Source: Bacteroidales bacterium UBA5226
Lineage (GTDB): Bacteria; Bacteroidota; Bacteroidia; Bacteroidales; UBA932
Direction: 5' to 3'
DNA length: 64,000 nt
NCBI GenBank assembly: GCA_002409325.1
Contig: DHUU01000008.1
Span: forward strand, 1-64,000
In this document: in pieces, positions 1-6,525 of the stretch
How positions within the stretch are numbered: position 1 is the first letter of the stretch
Layout: the number at the start of each line of letters is the position of its first letter
Notes under the pieces: model-generated
Database searches by the model: none
Told to the model about the DNA's origin: nothing
The model's input: the letters and a program-made list of their open reading frames with translations, nothing else
Translations under genes and position numbers: made by a program

Positions 1-33
1 CCTAAAGGATTAGACCACCTCAATTCAACGAAT

Positions 34-50
34 TAAAGGATTATCCTTTA
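34..50. promoter_or_regulatory. Perfect 8-bp inverted repeat, possible operator
   Basis: TAAAGGAT and ATCCTTTA flank a single central base just upstream of the -7 box at 65-72. The left half-site sequence TAAAGGATTA also occurs at 3-12. A dyad in this place could bind a repressor or activator of the gene at 131. No regulator gene is visible beside it, so the role is inferred only from symmetry and position. Confidence 0.4.
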
Positions 51-64
51 CAACCCTGATTTCG

Positions 65-72
65 TACCTTTG
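65..72 (+). promoter_or_regulatory. Bacteroidota-type -7 box for the gene at 131
   Basis: TACCTTTG matches TANNTTTG. No TTTG stands 19 bases upstream; that place is taken by the inverted repeat at 34-50, which would suit an activated or repressed promoter. The leader before the ATG at 131 is about 50 bases and contains two tandem ACTTGTA units (104-117). Confidence 0.5.
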
Positions 73-130
73 CACCGACACACCAGATAGCCTTGTGATT
101 AAGACTTGTAACTTGTAACTGCCGGATCCC

Positions 131-862
131 ATGCCCACCTATCAGCCCAATATCAGATTCTCCGACTGCTGGTCCTCAGTAGGAGGGATCACGTTCTACC
201 ACCGGAACGGGAAGTGTTATTGGCGCGCCAAGCCGGCCCCGGCGTTCCCCGGGACCCTGGGGCAGCTGGATCACCAGGCGGTGCATTTTCGGGCCCTGGC
301 CGCATGGCGGACGCTGGACCACCGGGAACAGGTGCAATGGGCATCGTATGCCCGCGGGGTGGCAGCCCACCGGCCCCCGTTCCTGAAGGAAAACCACATC
401 AGCGGATACAATCTTTTTGTCTCGGCTTACCACGGGTTTGCCACCCTGGGGAATGAGCATGTCCCGACGCCGGCCCGGTTCGAGGAGTTTCCTCCGTTTT
501 ATGCGAAGTTTGTTTCTGCAGAAGTGGTCGGAAATGCCGACTTGCAGTTGAGGTTTTCGCTTTTCGTGGGCGGAACCGCCGATCCGTTGCGGTACCGGGC
601 CCTGGGAAAGATCCAGCTGGTGGAACCCGGAAGGGGCTGCCATCCCGGGAAGCTTCGGAATTTCTTATCGGTTGAGGCTTCGCCCGATCCGTCAAATAAC
701 CGGACCATTTTGTTTGTCATCCCGGACTACCGGGCCCTCTGGGGCCTGGATCTTCCGGAGTATACGCTGCACATCCGTTACCTGCTTCTGGACACGCTCA
801 CCGGATACCGTAATTTGCATAAGAAGCTATCTTGTTCATTTTCTTTAATGGAATCCATTTAA
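131..862 (+). CDS. Accessory protein, paralogue 1 of an N-terminal-domain family
   Basis: 243-residue protein of unknown function. Its first 105 or so residues share a pattern with the proteins at 937 and 2832: P-x-I-x-F near residue 6, a small-residue G/S stretch, an aromatic-x-R motif, a W-x-x-L segment followed by Q-x-x-x-W, then S/T-G-x-N-L-Y/F about 85-100 residues in. The C-terminal half is unrelated and looks beta-rich. No signal peptide or membrane segment is seen. The gene has its own promoter (-7 box 65-72). Base composition is odd: bases 241-300 contain 43 G or C in 60, against 26 in 60 for bases 2281-2340 of a neighbour, suggesting a separate origin. The pattern resembles small structural proteins of prophages in Bacteroidota; that comparison is from memory. 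Confidence 0.75.
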   Translation: MPTYQPNIRFSDCWSSVGGITFYHRNGKCYWRAKPAPAFPGTLGQLDHQAVHFRALAAWRTLDHREQVQWASYARGVAAHRPPFLKENHISGYNLFVSAYHGFATLGNEHVPTPARFEEFPPFYAKFVSAEVVGNADLQLRFSLFVGGTADPLRYRALGKIQLVEPGRGCHPGKLRNFLSVEASPDPSNNRTILFVIPDYRALWGLDLPEYTLHIRYLLLDTLTGYRNLHKKLSCSFSLMESI

Positions 863-889
863 TTATACCAACACTTTAGGTAAACTTAT

Positions 890-897
890 TATATTTG
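890..897 (+). promoter_or_regulatory. -7 box for the gene pair at 937 and 2003
   Basis: TATATTTG matches TANNTTTG, 39 bases before the ATG at 937. The preceding bases (TTAT) are the same as those before the -7 box at 2792, so paralogues 2 and 3 have closely similar promoters. Confidence 0.55.
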
Positions 898-936
898 CAA
901 TAGATTAATTAGTTACATATTAATTATTGCGGTATC

Positions 937-1992
937 ATGAAGTTACTTCCCTCCATTGGATTTTCCGACTTTTCCGGTTCGGCCGGCAATGTCACCGCCC
1001 GGAAGAGTGGCGCTAAAACGTACCTTTCCACACGGACAAAACATTCCAGGAAGAAAACAAAGTATCAGGCGGCAACGCGTTGCCGGTTTGCCGATACGGT
1101 AAGAGGTTATGCCAAAATCAGCGAAGACCAGCGCCGGGGATGGATCTCTTTAGCCAGGGGGACCGGTACGAATATGACCGGCCACAACCTGTATGTGGCC
1201 ATCAACACCTATCGGAAAATTTGCGGAAAACCGCAATGTGCCGATGCTCCTGCCTCACTGAAGCCCTCCGACTATATAAATATGAATGATGATTTTGATA
1301 TGTGGCTCTCGCCCGAACGTGTCTTTATTACCGGCGTGATTCCCAGTGAAAACCCTGCAGATGCCCTGCTGATTGAAATGTATGCGGCCCAAAGCGCCGG
1401 TGAAGCCAATGCCTGGAACAAGACGGTCATCGTAGCGGTCCTCCAGGAGACCGATTGGGGAGATGTGGACCTTACGCAAGCCTTCTTGAAAAAATTCATA
1501 ACCCCGCTAACCATTGGACAAATGGTTTATATGAAGCTGTGCTGGATCGACGCTGAATGCGGGTATGTAAAAAGATTTACACGGTTTTACATGGAAGCCC
1601 GGGAGACATCCTTGTATAATCGTGTCCCATTCATGCCCCGCGCCCGGGTGACCACGGAACAGCTTACACCGGAAACACAAGACGCCGGGTGCACTAATTT
1701 TGATTACGAACTGTCTCCCGTTTTAAAAATAACTTCCAACAGCATTAGCGCAATGCATAATAAAGGATCTTTAGGCTGTAGGTTCTATCACAACGGATTG
1801 CCATCCGCCTTTGATTTTGATCGTACCTACCAGTATTCAAGAGGTACGGGAGAGAAGATGAAGTATATGATCCAGTGCACAGAGGTCCTGATTCAAAACA
1901 GCAAGTATACCAAAACAATTACACTTACCTGCAAGGCAGGATATTTCACAGACCATTTTGAGACATTCGGGACCTATTTTGTAACCAGTTAA
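937..1992 (+). CDS. Accessory protein, paralogue 2 of the N-terminal-domain family
   Basis: 351 residues. Residues 1-95 carry the shared domain: P-S-I-G-F-S-D-F-S-G-S-A-G-N near the start, a basic stretch with Y-L-S-T-R, Q-R-R-G-W and T-G-H-N-L-Y at about 85-90. Residues 100-351 are not related to the other paralogues and show no signal peptide, membrane helix or catalytic motif I can recognise. The gene is followed after 10 bases by 2003, which has a good AGGAG ribosome site, so the two probably form one transcript. A phage-structural or surface-array role is possible but unproven. Confidence 0.75.
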   Translation: MKLLPSIGFSDFSGSAGNVTARKSGAKTYLSTRTKHSRKKTKYQAATRCRFADTVRGYAKISEDQRRGWISLARGTGTNMTGHNLYVAINTYRKICGKPQCADAPASLKPSDYINMNDDFDMWLSPERVFITGVIPSENPADALLIEMYAAQSAGEANAWNKTVIVAVLQETDWGDVDLTQAFLKKFITPLTIGQMVYMKLCWIDAECGYVKRFTRFYMEARETSLYNRVPFMPRARVTTEQLTPETQDAGCTNFDYELSPVLKITSNSISAMHNKGSLGCRFYHNGLPSAFDFDRTYQYSRGTGEKMKYMIQCTEVLIQNSKYTKTITLTCKAGYFTDHFETFGTYFVTS

Positions 1993-2002
1993 AGGAGAAT
2001 TT

Positions 2003-2719
2003 ATGATCACACTTACTATGAATAATTTCGGGTGCGGGAGCATAACGCTTAAGGATTATCAGAGTGCGGCCATCTGTGTCCTCAATGGAAAAATCACTGT
2101 TGACCCAACCAATCCGGGCTACATGGCTGCAACCAGGCTGGAGCTTGACCTTCCCGCGGACTTTGCCATGCCCAAAAGTGCCATGTCCACCGCCATTCTT
2201 GTCTCCAATGTACCCATAGACCGTTATGGCACCGTCTTGCATTGCTGGATTGAGAACAACAGGCTTTGTATTGAAAAAATAACGGAATGGGATTCGTTTG
2301 GGAATTACGAGATCCATATCAATTCGGCTTTTGTCACCAGAGGTTACCATGGTGATGATTTTCTTAAAGTATCCTATTCCCTGACCATTCTAAACACCGA
2401 CAACCTTTTCCGTTTTAGTGATTACCGTTATGTGGAAACGAACGATTATGTGTATTTCACGGCTTTCTTCACAGATTTTCCAAGGTACAGTAAAAACGGG
2501 CAAGGTCCCTTTACCCTGCAATTGTCCGGATTTGCCCCCGATGTGAGCGGTGAAATTCCATTGGTCGTTCATGGCAATGTGATTGATTCCAGCAAGAAGG
2601 GATCCAGGCTTACCGTTGGATTTTTCGAAAACGGCAACCTGACTTTCAGCTATCCGGAAGGAGCCGGCAATATGGGTGGGCAATCTTCTTTCTTCAATTT
2701 CTTCGCGGTACGGAATTAG
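2003..2719 (+). CDS. Hypothetical beta-rich protein, downstream partner of 937
   Basis: 238 residues, no family recognised. The sequence is rich in short alternating hydrophobic and polar stretches with many Asn, Gly and aromatic residues, and ends with a Gly-rich then Phe-rich tail (residues 220-236). This resembles fibre or receptor-binding proteins but is not proof. No membrane helix or signal peptide is seen. The start is chosen from the AGGAG about 8 bases upstream. It shares a transcript with 937 and lacks the N-terminal domain found in the three paralogues. Confidence 0.7.
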   Translation: MITLTMNNFGCGSITLKDYQSAAICVLNGKITVDPTNPGYMAATRLELDLPADFAMPKSAMSTAILVSNVPIDRYGTVLHCWIENNRLCIEKITEWDSFGNYEIHINSAFVTRGYHGDDFLKVSYSLTILNTDNLFRFSDYRYVETNDYVYFTAFFTDFPRYSKNGQGPFTLQLSGFAPDVSGEIPLVVHGNVIDSSKKGSRLTVGFFENGNLTFSYPEGAGNMGGQSSFFNFFAVRN

Positions 2720-2768
2720 CGTTTATATCTAAAGTAACACTTTATATAATGTTATTTAACAGCTTAAA

Positions 2769-2799
2769 TGTGTGTATTATGAAATATTTATTATATTTG
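2769..2799 (+). promoter_or_regulatory. Promoter for the gene at 2832
   Basis: TGTG at 2769-2772 lies exactly 19 bases before TATATTTG at 2792-2799, a near match to TTTG-N19-TANNTTTG. The ATG follows 32 bases later. Confidence 0.6.
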
Positions 2800-2831
2800 T
2801 GGCAAAACCAACCTTTTAATACTTAACCTCT

Positions 2832-3518
2832 ATGAAGTACACACCTTCAATTGCCTTCGATGAATTTGCAGGATCTGCAAAGGGCGTGACCGCAGCCAAG
2901 AGCCGCGGTCGCAAATACATCCGTAACAAGGGCTACGGCAACTCATCCAACTCGGCTTCCCAGGGCAATGTCAAAGCCATCTTCCGACAACTGACCAAAA
3001 GCTTCAAATCGTTGACTGCGGAACAGATCGCGGCATGGAACGCTCTGGCCCAGACCCAGGAAGGCCGCTCCACCCTCGGGGCTAAAACCAAAATCTCCGG
3101 ATTGAACCTTTACCTCCGGCTGAACCATTGGGTGGTCGCCTGTAGCGGCACCGCCCTGGTAACACCTCCGGCGCTGACAGGAGTGGAAGCCCCTTCCGAT
3201 GCAACGCTTTCCCTCACTTCCAGTGCTTTCACCCTTACGCTGGCCAGCATCCCCGAAGATGTTGCCAACCTAAAACTGATTGTCAGGGCATCCATGCCCC
3301 AGTCCAATGGAATCAGTGACGCATACGCCAGGGCAGCCGTTATTACCGATCCGCAGACACCGGTAGCCACTGCCATAGCGCTCAAAACCGATTATGACGC
3401 CAAGTACGAAGCTCCAAGCCCGGCCACTCCGAAAGTATTCGTGAAATGGTTTTATGTCAATACCACTACCGGCGAGAAATCGGGAGAGATGATGGGACTG
3501 GCTACACTTTCCGCATAA
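2832..3518 (+). CDS. Accessory protein, paralogue 3 of the N-terminal-domain family
   Basis: 228 residues. Residues 1-100 contain the shared domain in its clearest form: P-S-I-A-F-D-E-F-A-G-S-A-K-G, the basic R-K-Y-I-R motif, an aromatic and basic helix ending A-E-Q-I-A-A-W-N-A-L-A, and S-G-L-N-L-Y at about 91-96. Residues 105-228 form a Thr/Ser/Ala/Pro-rich beta-type domain like those of secreted or virion proteins, although no signal peptide is present. It has its own promoter and is closed by a strong terminator (3566-3599), so it is expressed as a single gene, perhaps at high level. The N-terminal layout recalls DUF6266-type proteins of Bacteroidota; I cannot confirm this without a profile search. 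Confidence 0.75.
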   Translation: MKYTPSIAFDEFAGSAKGVTAAKSRGRKYIRNKGYGNSSNSASQGNVKAIFRQLTKSFKSLTAEQIAAWNALAQTQEGRSTLGAKTKISGLNLYLRLNHWVVACSGTALVTPPALTGVEAPSDATLSLTSSAFTLTLASIPEDVANLKLIVRASMPQSNGISDAYARAAVITDPQTPVATAIALKTDYDAKYEAPSPATPKVFVKWFYVNTTTGEKSGEMMGLATLSA

Positions 3519-3565
3519 TTTGAAATCCTTACCAACCATCTTCACCTTAACCCAATCTGACCACT

Positions 3566-3599
3566 CCCTGCCTTGTAGTGATACAATGCAGGGATTTTT
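3566..3599 (+). terminator. Rho-independent terminator
   Basis: CCCTGC (3566-3571) pairs with GCAGGG (3588-3593), with an inner TTGTA/TACAA stem, followed by ATTTTTC. It separates the gene at 2832 from the lysis-like cassette and argues against the longer reading frame starting at 3520. Confidence 0.85.
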
Positions 3600-3615
3600 C
3601 TTAAACCTGAATATC

Positions 3616-3996
3616 ATGACACCGGAATTGATAATACAACTAATCTCGGCCCTGTTCGGCACCGGCGGCCTTGTTGCCCTGTTCCTGATCATCGAAAAGA
3701 AAGCGGCGGCCCAACTGGCCAACACCGAAAAAGTCAACGAACAATGGCAACTGGTCGTTGCACAGAAAGAGCGTGATTTTCTGGCGCTGAATCAGAAGTA
3801 TGAAGCGGCCACAGAAAAGATCGAAAAACTCTATGATATAAACGCGGAATTACGGACACAGCTCGATGCGGCCAATACCCATTTTGCCGTATCCCAACTG
3901 ATGCGCTGCTACGTCACCAAATGCGTCAAGCGGGTCCCGCCGTTTGGCAGTACGGAAAAAGTAAAAGAGATTCTTGACAAAAAGGAGGAACCATGA
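3616..3996 (+). CDS. Small membrane/coiled-coil protein of the lysis-like cassette
   Basis: 126 residues when started at the ATG at 3616. An upstream start at 3520 in the same frame would run through the terminator hairpin, so I reject it. Residues 4-24 form one hydrophobic segment, followed by a long charged helix (about 28-90) with coiled-coil character. The C-terminus carries C-x4-C-x2-R-x-P-P-F-G. One membrane span plus a charged helix beside a peptidoglycan hydrolase suggests a holin or holin-associated role. The stop overlaps the next ATG by 4 bases (ATGA), so translation is coupled. No -7 box is visible upstream. Confidence 0.75.
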   Translation: MTPELIIQLISALFGTGGLVALFLIIEKKAAAQLANTEKVNEQWQLVVAQKERDFLALNQKYEAATEKIEKLYDINAELRTQLDAANTHFAVSQLMRCYVTKCVKRVPPFGSTEKVKEILDKKEEP

Positions 3997-4430
3997 AAAC
4001 ACCCATAACCAAACATTTTACCTATGAAGAATTTGAATACAGCCGGAAGGCACAGGAACTCGGCATGGATAATCGCATCCCGTCCGACGAAATCCGTTCC
4101 GCCATACGGCTCCTGGTGGTGAATCTCCTGCAGCCGTTGAGGGACAAACTGCAACGTCCGCTAATAGTGTCAAGCGGATACAGATCTCCTGCATTGAACC
4201 AGGCAGTGGGAGGGGCTAAGAACTCCCAACACATGAGAGGTGAAGCCGCCGACGTGTATTGCAAGGGCGCCCTGGAAACATTGTTGCTGGCACAGACGGT
4301 ACTCTGGAATGGCCTTCCCTTTGATCAGATGATCCTGTACAAATCTCTCCTGCATCTCTCGTTCAAGGCAAACGGGCCACAACGGCATCAGATCCTCTAT
4401 GACAAATCATACAGGGGGGCGACACTATGA
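3993..4430 (+). CDS. M15-family zinc peptidase, probable endolysin
   Basis: 145 residues, the normal length of phage-type M15A peptidases. S-S-G-Y-R-S (60-65), N69, G-G (73-74), then S-x-H-x-R-G-x-A-x-D (78-87) give the predicted zinc ligands His80 and Asp87; His121 in the L-H-L-S-F motif is the third. Such enzymes cut D-Ala-containing cross-links in peptidoglycan. No signal peptide is present, so it would need a holin or lysis to reach the wall, which fits the preceding membrane protein. The stop overlaps the next start (ATGA). Not a housekeeping carboxypeptidase: it lacks a leader and any wall-binding domain. Confidence 0.9.
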   Translation: MKTPITKHFTYEEFEYSRKAQELGMDNRIPSDEIRSAIRLLVVNLLQPLRDKLQRPLIVSSGYRSPALNQAVGGAKNSQHMRGEAADVYCKGALETLLLAQTVLWNGLPFDQMILYKSLLHLSFKANGPQRHQILYDKSYRGATL

Positions 4431-4954
4431 TTTCCATTAACTATATAAAACTGTATGCCCGCATTGCCGGCATTGTGATCGTATTCCTGATCGCTTTTGC
4501 CGGCGTTTCCAGCATGAGCCGCTGCCACCGGAACAACAGTACCGCTCCGGAGATCATTGTCCAGGTAGACACCTTATATCTCCACGATACCATCCGCATG
4601 GAAAAACCCGTCCCACAACTCATCAAGACCATCGACACGTTCCTGGTCGCGGTAACCGACACCGTCCGGATCAAAGACACTGTTTTCGTAAATCTTCCCA
4701 GGGAACAGAAAATCTACCAGGAAGAAAACTTCCGGGCCTGGGTCTCCGGCTACCGTCCCCAACTGGACAGCATCCACATATACCGGAACACCCATCAGGT
4801 CATCACCTCAACCACCATCAACCAGAGACCCGTCAAAACCCGACGGTGGGGAATAGGCATTCAGGCCGGCTACGGCTTCACCTACCAGCAAAACACCTTC
4901 AAACCGGTCCCGTACATCGGGGTAGGGTTGAGTTATCATTTACTGACGTTTTAG
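4427..4954 (+). CDS. N-terminally anchored protein with a barrel-like C-terminus, possible spanin analogue
   Basis: 175 residues. Residues 9-27 form a membrane segment, with Cys33 just after it. Residues 40-135 are extended and polar with repeated D-T-V/D-T-I motifs. The last 35 residues (G-I-G-I-Q-A-G-Y-G-F, then I-G-V-G-L-S-Y-H, ending in Phe) look like two transmembrane beta strands with the terminal aromatic residue typical of outer-membrane proteins. It ends a coupled cassette with a membrane protein and an endolysin. A protein reaching from inner to outer membrane would be placed like a phage spanin, but the polarity is the reverse of classic one-gene spanins. DUF6808-type prophage proteins are a possible alternative family. 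Function is inferred. Confidence 0.7.
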   Translation: MISINYIKLYARIAGIVIVFLIAFAGVSSMSRCHRNNSTAPEIIVQVDTLYLHDTIRMEKPVPQLIKTIDTFLVAVTDTVRIKDTVFVNLPREQKIYQEENFRAWVSGYRPQLDSIHIYRNTHQVITSTTINQRPVKTRRWGIGIQAGYGFTYQQNTFKPVPYIGVGLSYHLLTF

Positions 4955-5023
4955 GGTATGAAATAATTGATTATATTCGTACCGTCTTATGACGTGAGTC
5001 AGACGATAATTTTAAGCAAAGTG

Positions 5024-5058
5024 AAGCGTTGGGCGTAAAAACCCGGCGCTTTTTTATT
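5024..5058 (+). terminator. Rho-independent terminator after the lysis-like cassette
   Basis: AGCGTTGGG (5025-5033) pairs with CCCGGCGCT (5042-5050) using two G-T wobbles, followed by TTTTTTATTT. It closes the forward cassette about 70 bases after the stop at 4954. The stretch 4955-5324 has no protein gene; it holds this terminator, the GGGGGACG repeat, a reverse terminator, tRNA-Leu and two divergent promoters. Confidence 0.85.
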
Positions 5059-5096
5059 TCAATTTTTGCCTCTTTTTTGCCTTCTATTTCTCAAGT

Positions 5097-5115
5097 GGGG
5101 GACGTTTGGGGGACG
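5097..5115. repeat. Tandem GGGGGACG repeat next to tRNA-Leu, possible integrase site
   Basis: Two identical 8-base units, 5097-5104 and 5108-5115, have an 11-base period, about one helical turn. They lie about 60 bases beyond the 3' end of tRNA-Leu. Spaced direct repeats in such a position are typical arm-type binding sites of tyrosine integrases. No integrase gene is in view, so the assignment is inference. Confidence 0.45.
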
Positions 5116-5124
5116 AAAACGGTT

Positions 5125-5164
5125 AAATAAAAAACCAAACTACTGATTTTCAATAGTTTGGTTT
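5125..5164 (-). terminator. Terminator of tRNA-Leu
   Basis: An 11-bp perfect stem (5132-5142 with 5154-5164) is followed on the reverse strand by TTTTTTATTT. It lies 9 bases after the mature 3' end of the tRNA. Confidence 0.85.
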
Positions 5165-5173
5165 CACGTTGCG

Positions 5174-5257
5174 TGCCCAGGACAAGACTCGAACTTGCAC
5201 ACCGCAACCGGCACCACCCCCTCAAAGTGGCGTGTCTACCAATTCCACCACCTGGGC
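5174..5257 (-). tRNA. tRNA-Leu, anticodon GAG
   Basis: 84-base class II tRNA. The acceptor stem GCCCAGG/CCTGGGC, D-arm with AATTGGTAGACA, anticodon stem CCACT/GGTGG with loop TTGAGGG (anticodon GAG), long variable arm and T-loop TTCGAGT are all visible, with discriminator A at 5174. CCA is not encoded; the next bases are CGC. The 3' end faces the accessory segment, which is the usual side for integration of mobile elements. Confidence 0.93.
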
Positions 5258-5268
5258 AATTTGCGCGG

Positions 5269-5276
5269 CAAATATA
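5269..5276 (-). promoter_or_regulatory. -7 box of tRNA-Leu
   Basis: TATATTTG on the reverse strand lies 11 bases upstream of the mature tRNA 5' end, matching TANNTTTG at normal spacing. Confidence 0.7.
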
Positions 5277-5298
5277 AGATATTTTTCCTTATTCTTCC

Positions 5299-5306
5299 TA
5301 TATTTG
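5299..5306 (+). promoter_or_regulatory. -7 box for the gene at 5325
   Basis: TATATTTG, 18 bases before the ATG at 5325. It is divergent from the tRNA-Leu promoter, only 22 bases away from it. No TTTG is found at the expected -33 position. Confidence 0.55.
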
Positions 5307-5324
5307 TTTGGTAAAAATCAGACT

Positions 5325-5834
5325 ATGGATACGCAAAGCATTTTGTTACGCAAGGTTGTTGAAATGAGGGCAAGGCTTCACCGCGAAGGCGCTGATAAAC
5401 CAGCACCGGAAGAAGCATTCGGCCTTTTCAGGAACAAAGGAGAAATGATATATCTGGTGGGAGAAACCGGATCTACAGAAGTTAACCTGGACAAGGACTA
5501 CAAGATCCAGAAAGTTATGCTTTCTGCCATGCGTAAGAACCTTGTTTCATGTGTTCAGGAAGTATCCGATGGCGGAATTTTTGAGGCATTGCTTAGGGCC
5601 GCCATGCCTGCCGGACTGGGATTCGACATAACCACAGATTCCGAGATACCCGAGGAGCAGTTCCTTTTTCAAGACCCGGGTACTTGTGCTGTTGTGGCGG
5701 TGCCCGCAGACAAAGACGAGGAATTGGTCCAATTTCTTTTTGACAACCAGATAACTGTTATGACGCTGGGCCACGTAACAAAGGGGGATATTCGCATTGA
5801 TGACCAGTCCTACGGAAATATCCGACAGATATGA
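5325..5834 (+). CDS. Stand-alone AIR-synthase C-terminal-domain-like protein
   Basis: 169 residues. I place the start at ATG 5325, after the -7 box at 5299; the open frame extends further upstream but runs antisense through tRNA-Leu. The middle region resembles the C-terminal domain of PurL/PurM-type proteins: a V-Q-E-V-S-D-G-G-I-F-E-A-L-L motif (PurL has H-D-V-S-E-G-G-L-A-V-A-L), then a G-L-G-F-D-I segment and an acidic E-E-Q-F-L-F-Q-D-P-G. No N-terminal ATP-binding half is present, so full FGAM or AIR synthase activity is unlikely. It overlaps menG by 35 bases and is probably cotranscribed with it. Role unknown; it could be a diverged small-molecule-binding or scaffolding domain. Confidence 0.7.
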   Translation: MDTQSILLRKVVEMRARLHREGADKPAPEEAFGLFRNKGEMIYLVGETGSTEVNLDKDYKIQKVMLSAMRKNLVSCVQEVSDGGIFEALLRAAMPAGLGFDITTDSEIPEEQFLFQDPGTCAVVAVPADKDEELVQFLFDNQITVMTLGHVTKGDIRIDDQSYGNIRQI

Positions 5835-6525
5835 TCTAACCAACGGGATTTTCAACGCAATTGCCACCAGGTATGACCGGACAAACACACTGGTGTCAAT
5901 TGGTTTGAACCGTTTCTGGCAACATAAATTGATCCGTCAGGTACAGAAGGTATCACACCAAAAAGTCCTGGATCTGGCCTGTGGCACCGGTACGCTCACC
6001 AGAAGACTGGGGAAGCTGGTTGGAGCGCAGGTCACCGGCCTGGACCCCTCGGACAGCATGCTCCGGAAAGCCGCGGGCAGAACCCCCTACAGGCCCAACA
6101 TTGTTTTTCAAAAGGGGTATGCCGAGTTGCTTCCCTTCTCTGATAAATCTTTCCAGGTGATCACCATATCTTACGGAATCAGGAATTTTGCCGACAGGGA
6201 TGCCTCGTTCAGCCAGACGCTGCGGGTGCTGGAACCGGGCGGGAAACTGTTCATCCTGGAATTTTCGCTTAAGGCGAATGCCGGCGCAGGGATGGCTTTA
6301 CAACGATTTTACATCGGCAGGGTCCTTCCCCTGCTGGGGTGGCTCAGCACCGGGAAAAAAGACGCTTATTATTACCTCAGGGACTCGATAGCATCGTTCC
6401 CTACGCCACAGACGATCTGCCGTGAGCTGGAAGAGGCAGGGTTCGTGCAGGTTGCATACACCCGGCTCTTCCCTGGTGTTGTGGTATTGTTCACAGGTAA
6501 AAAAACAGGACATGACGTATTATAG
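5800..6525 (+). CDS. menG: Demethylmenaquinone methyltransferase
   Basis: 241 residues from ATG 5800. It transfers a methyl group from S-adenosylmethionine to demethylmenaquinone, the last step of menaquinone synthesis. Seen: the SAM motif V-L-D-L-A-C-G-T-G-T (about 51-60), the acidic loop G-L-D-P-S-D, the UbiE/MenG signature I-S-Y-G-I-R-N-F and the post-motif L-x-x-G-G-K-L-F-I-L-E-F-S. Length is normal for the family. The start lies inside the preceding gene and the stop overlaps cls by 14 bases, so 5325-menG-cls reads as one operon. Menaquinone supports fumarate respiration in Bacteroidales, consistent with the propionate pathway further on. Confidence 0.92.
   Translation: MTSPTEISDRYDLTNGIFNAIATRYDRTNTLVSIGLNRFWQHKLIRQVQKVSHQKVLDLACGTGTLTRRLGKLVGAQVTGLDPSDSMLRKAAGRTPYRPNIVFQKGYAELLPFSDKSFQVITISYGIRNFADRDASFSQTLRVLEPGGKLFILEFSLKANAGAGMALQRFYIGRVLPLLGWLSTGKKDAYYYLRDSIASFPTPQTICRELEEAGFVQVAYTRLFPGVVVLFTGKKTGHDVL

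Noticed and set aside
104..117. Tandem ACTTGTA in the leader of the gene at 131
   Set aside because: Only two units and no link to a known site, so it is not listed as a repeat.
176..643. Long reverse-strand frame across the first gene
   Set aside because: It mirrors the GC-rich gene at 131 and lacks any domain or promoter of its own.
3520..3615. Earlier start for the gene at 3616
   Set aside because: The extension runs through a clear terminator hairpin (3566-3599) and has no recognisable protein pattern.
5169..5324. Earlier start for the gene at 5325
   Set aside because: It would translate the antisense of tRNA-Leu and lies upstream of the -7 box at 5299.
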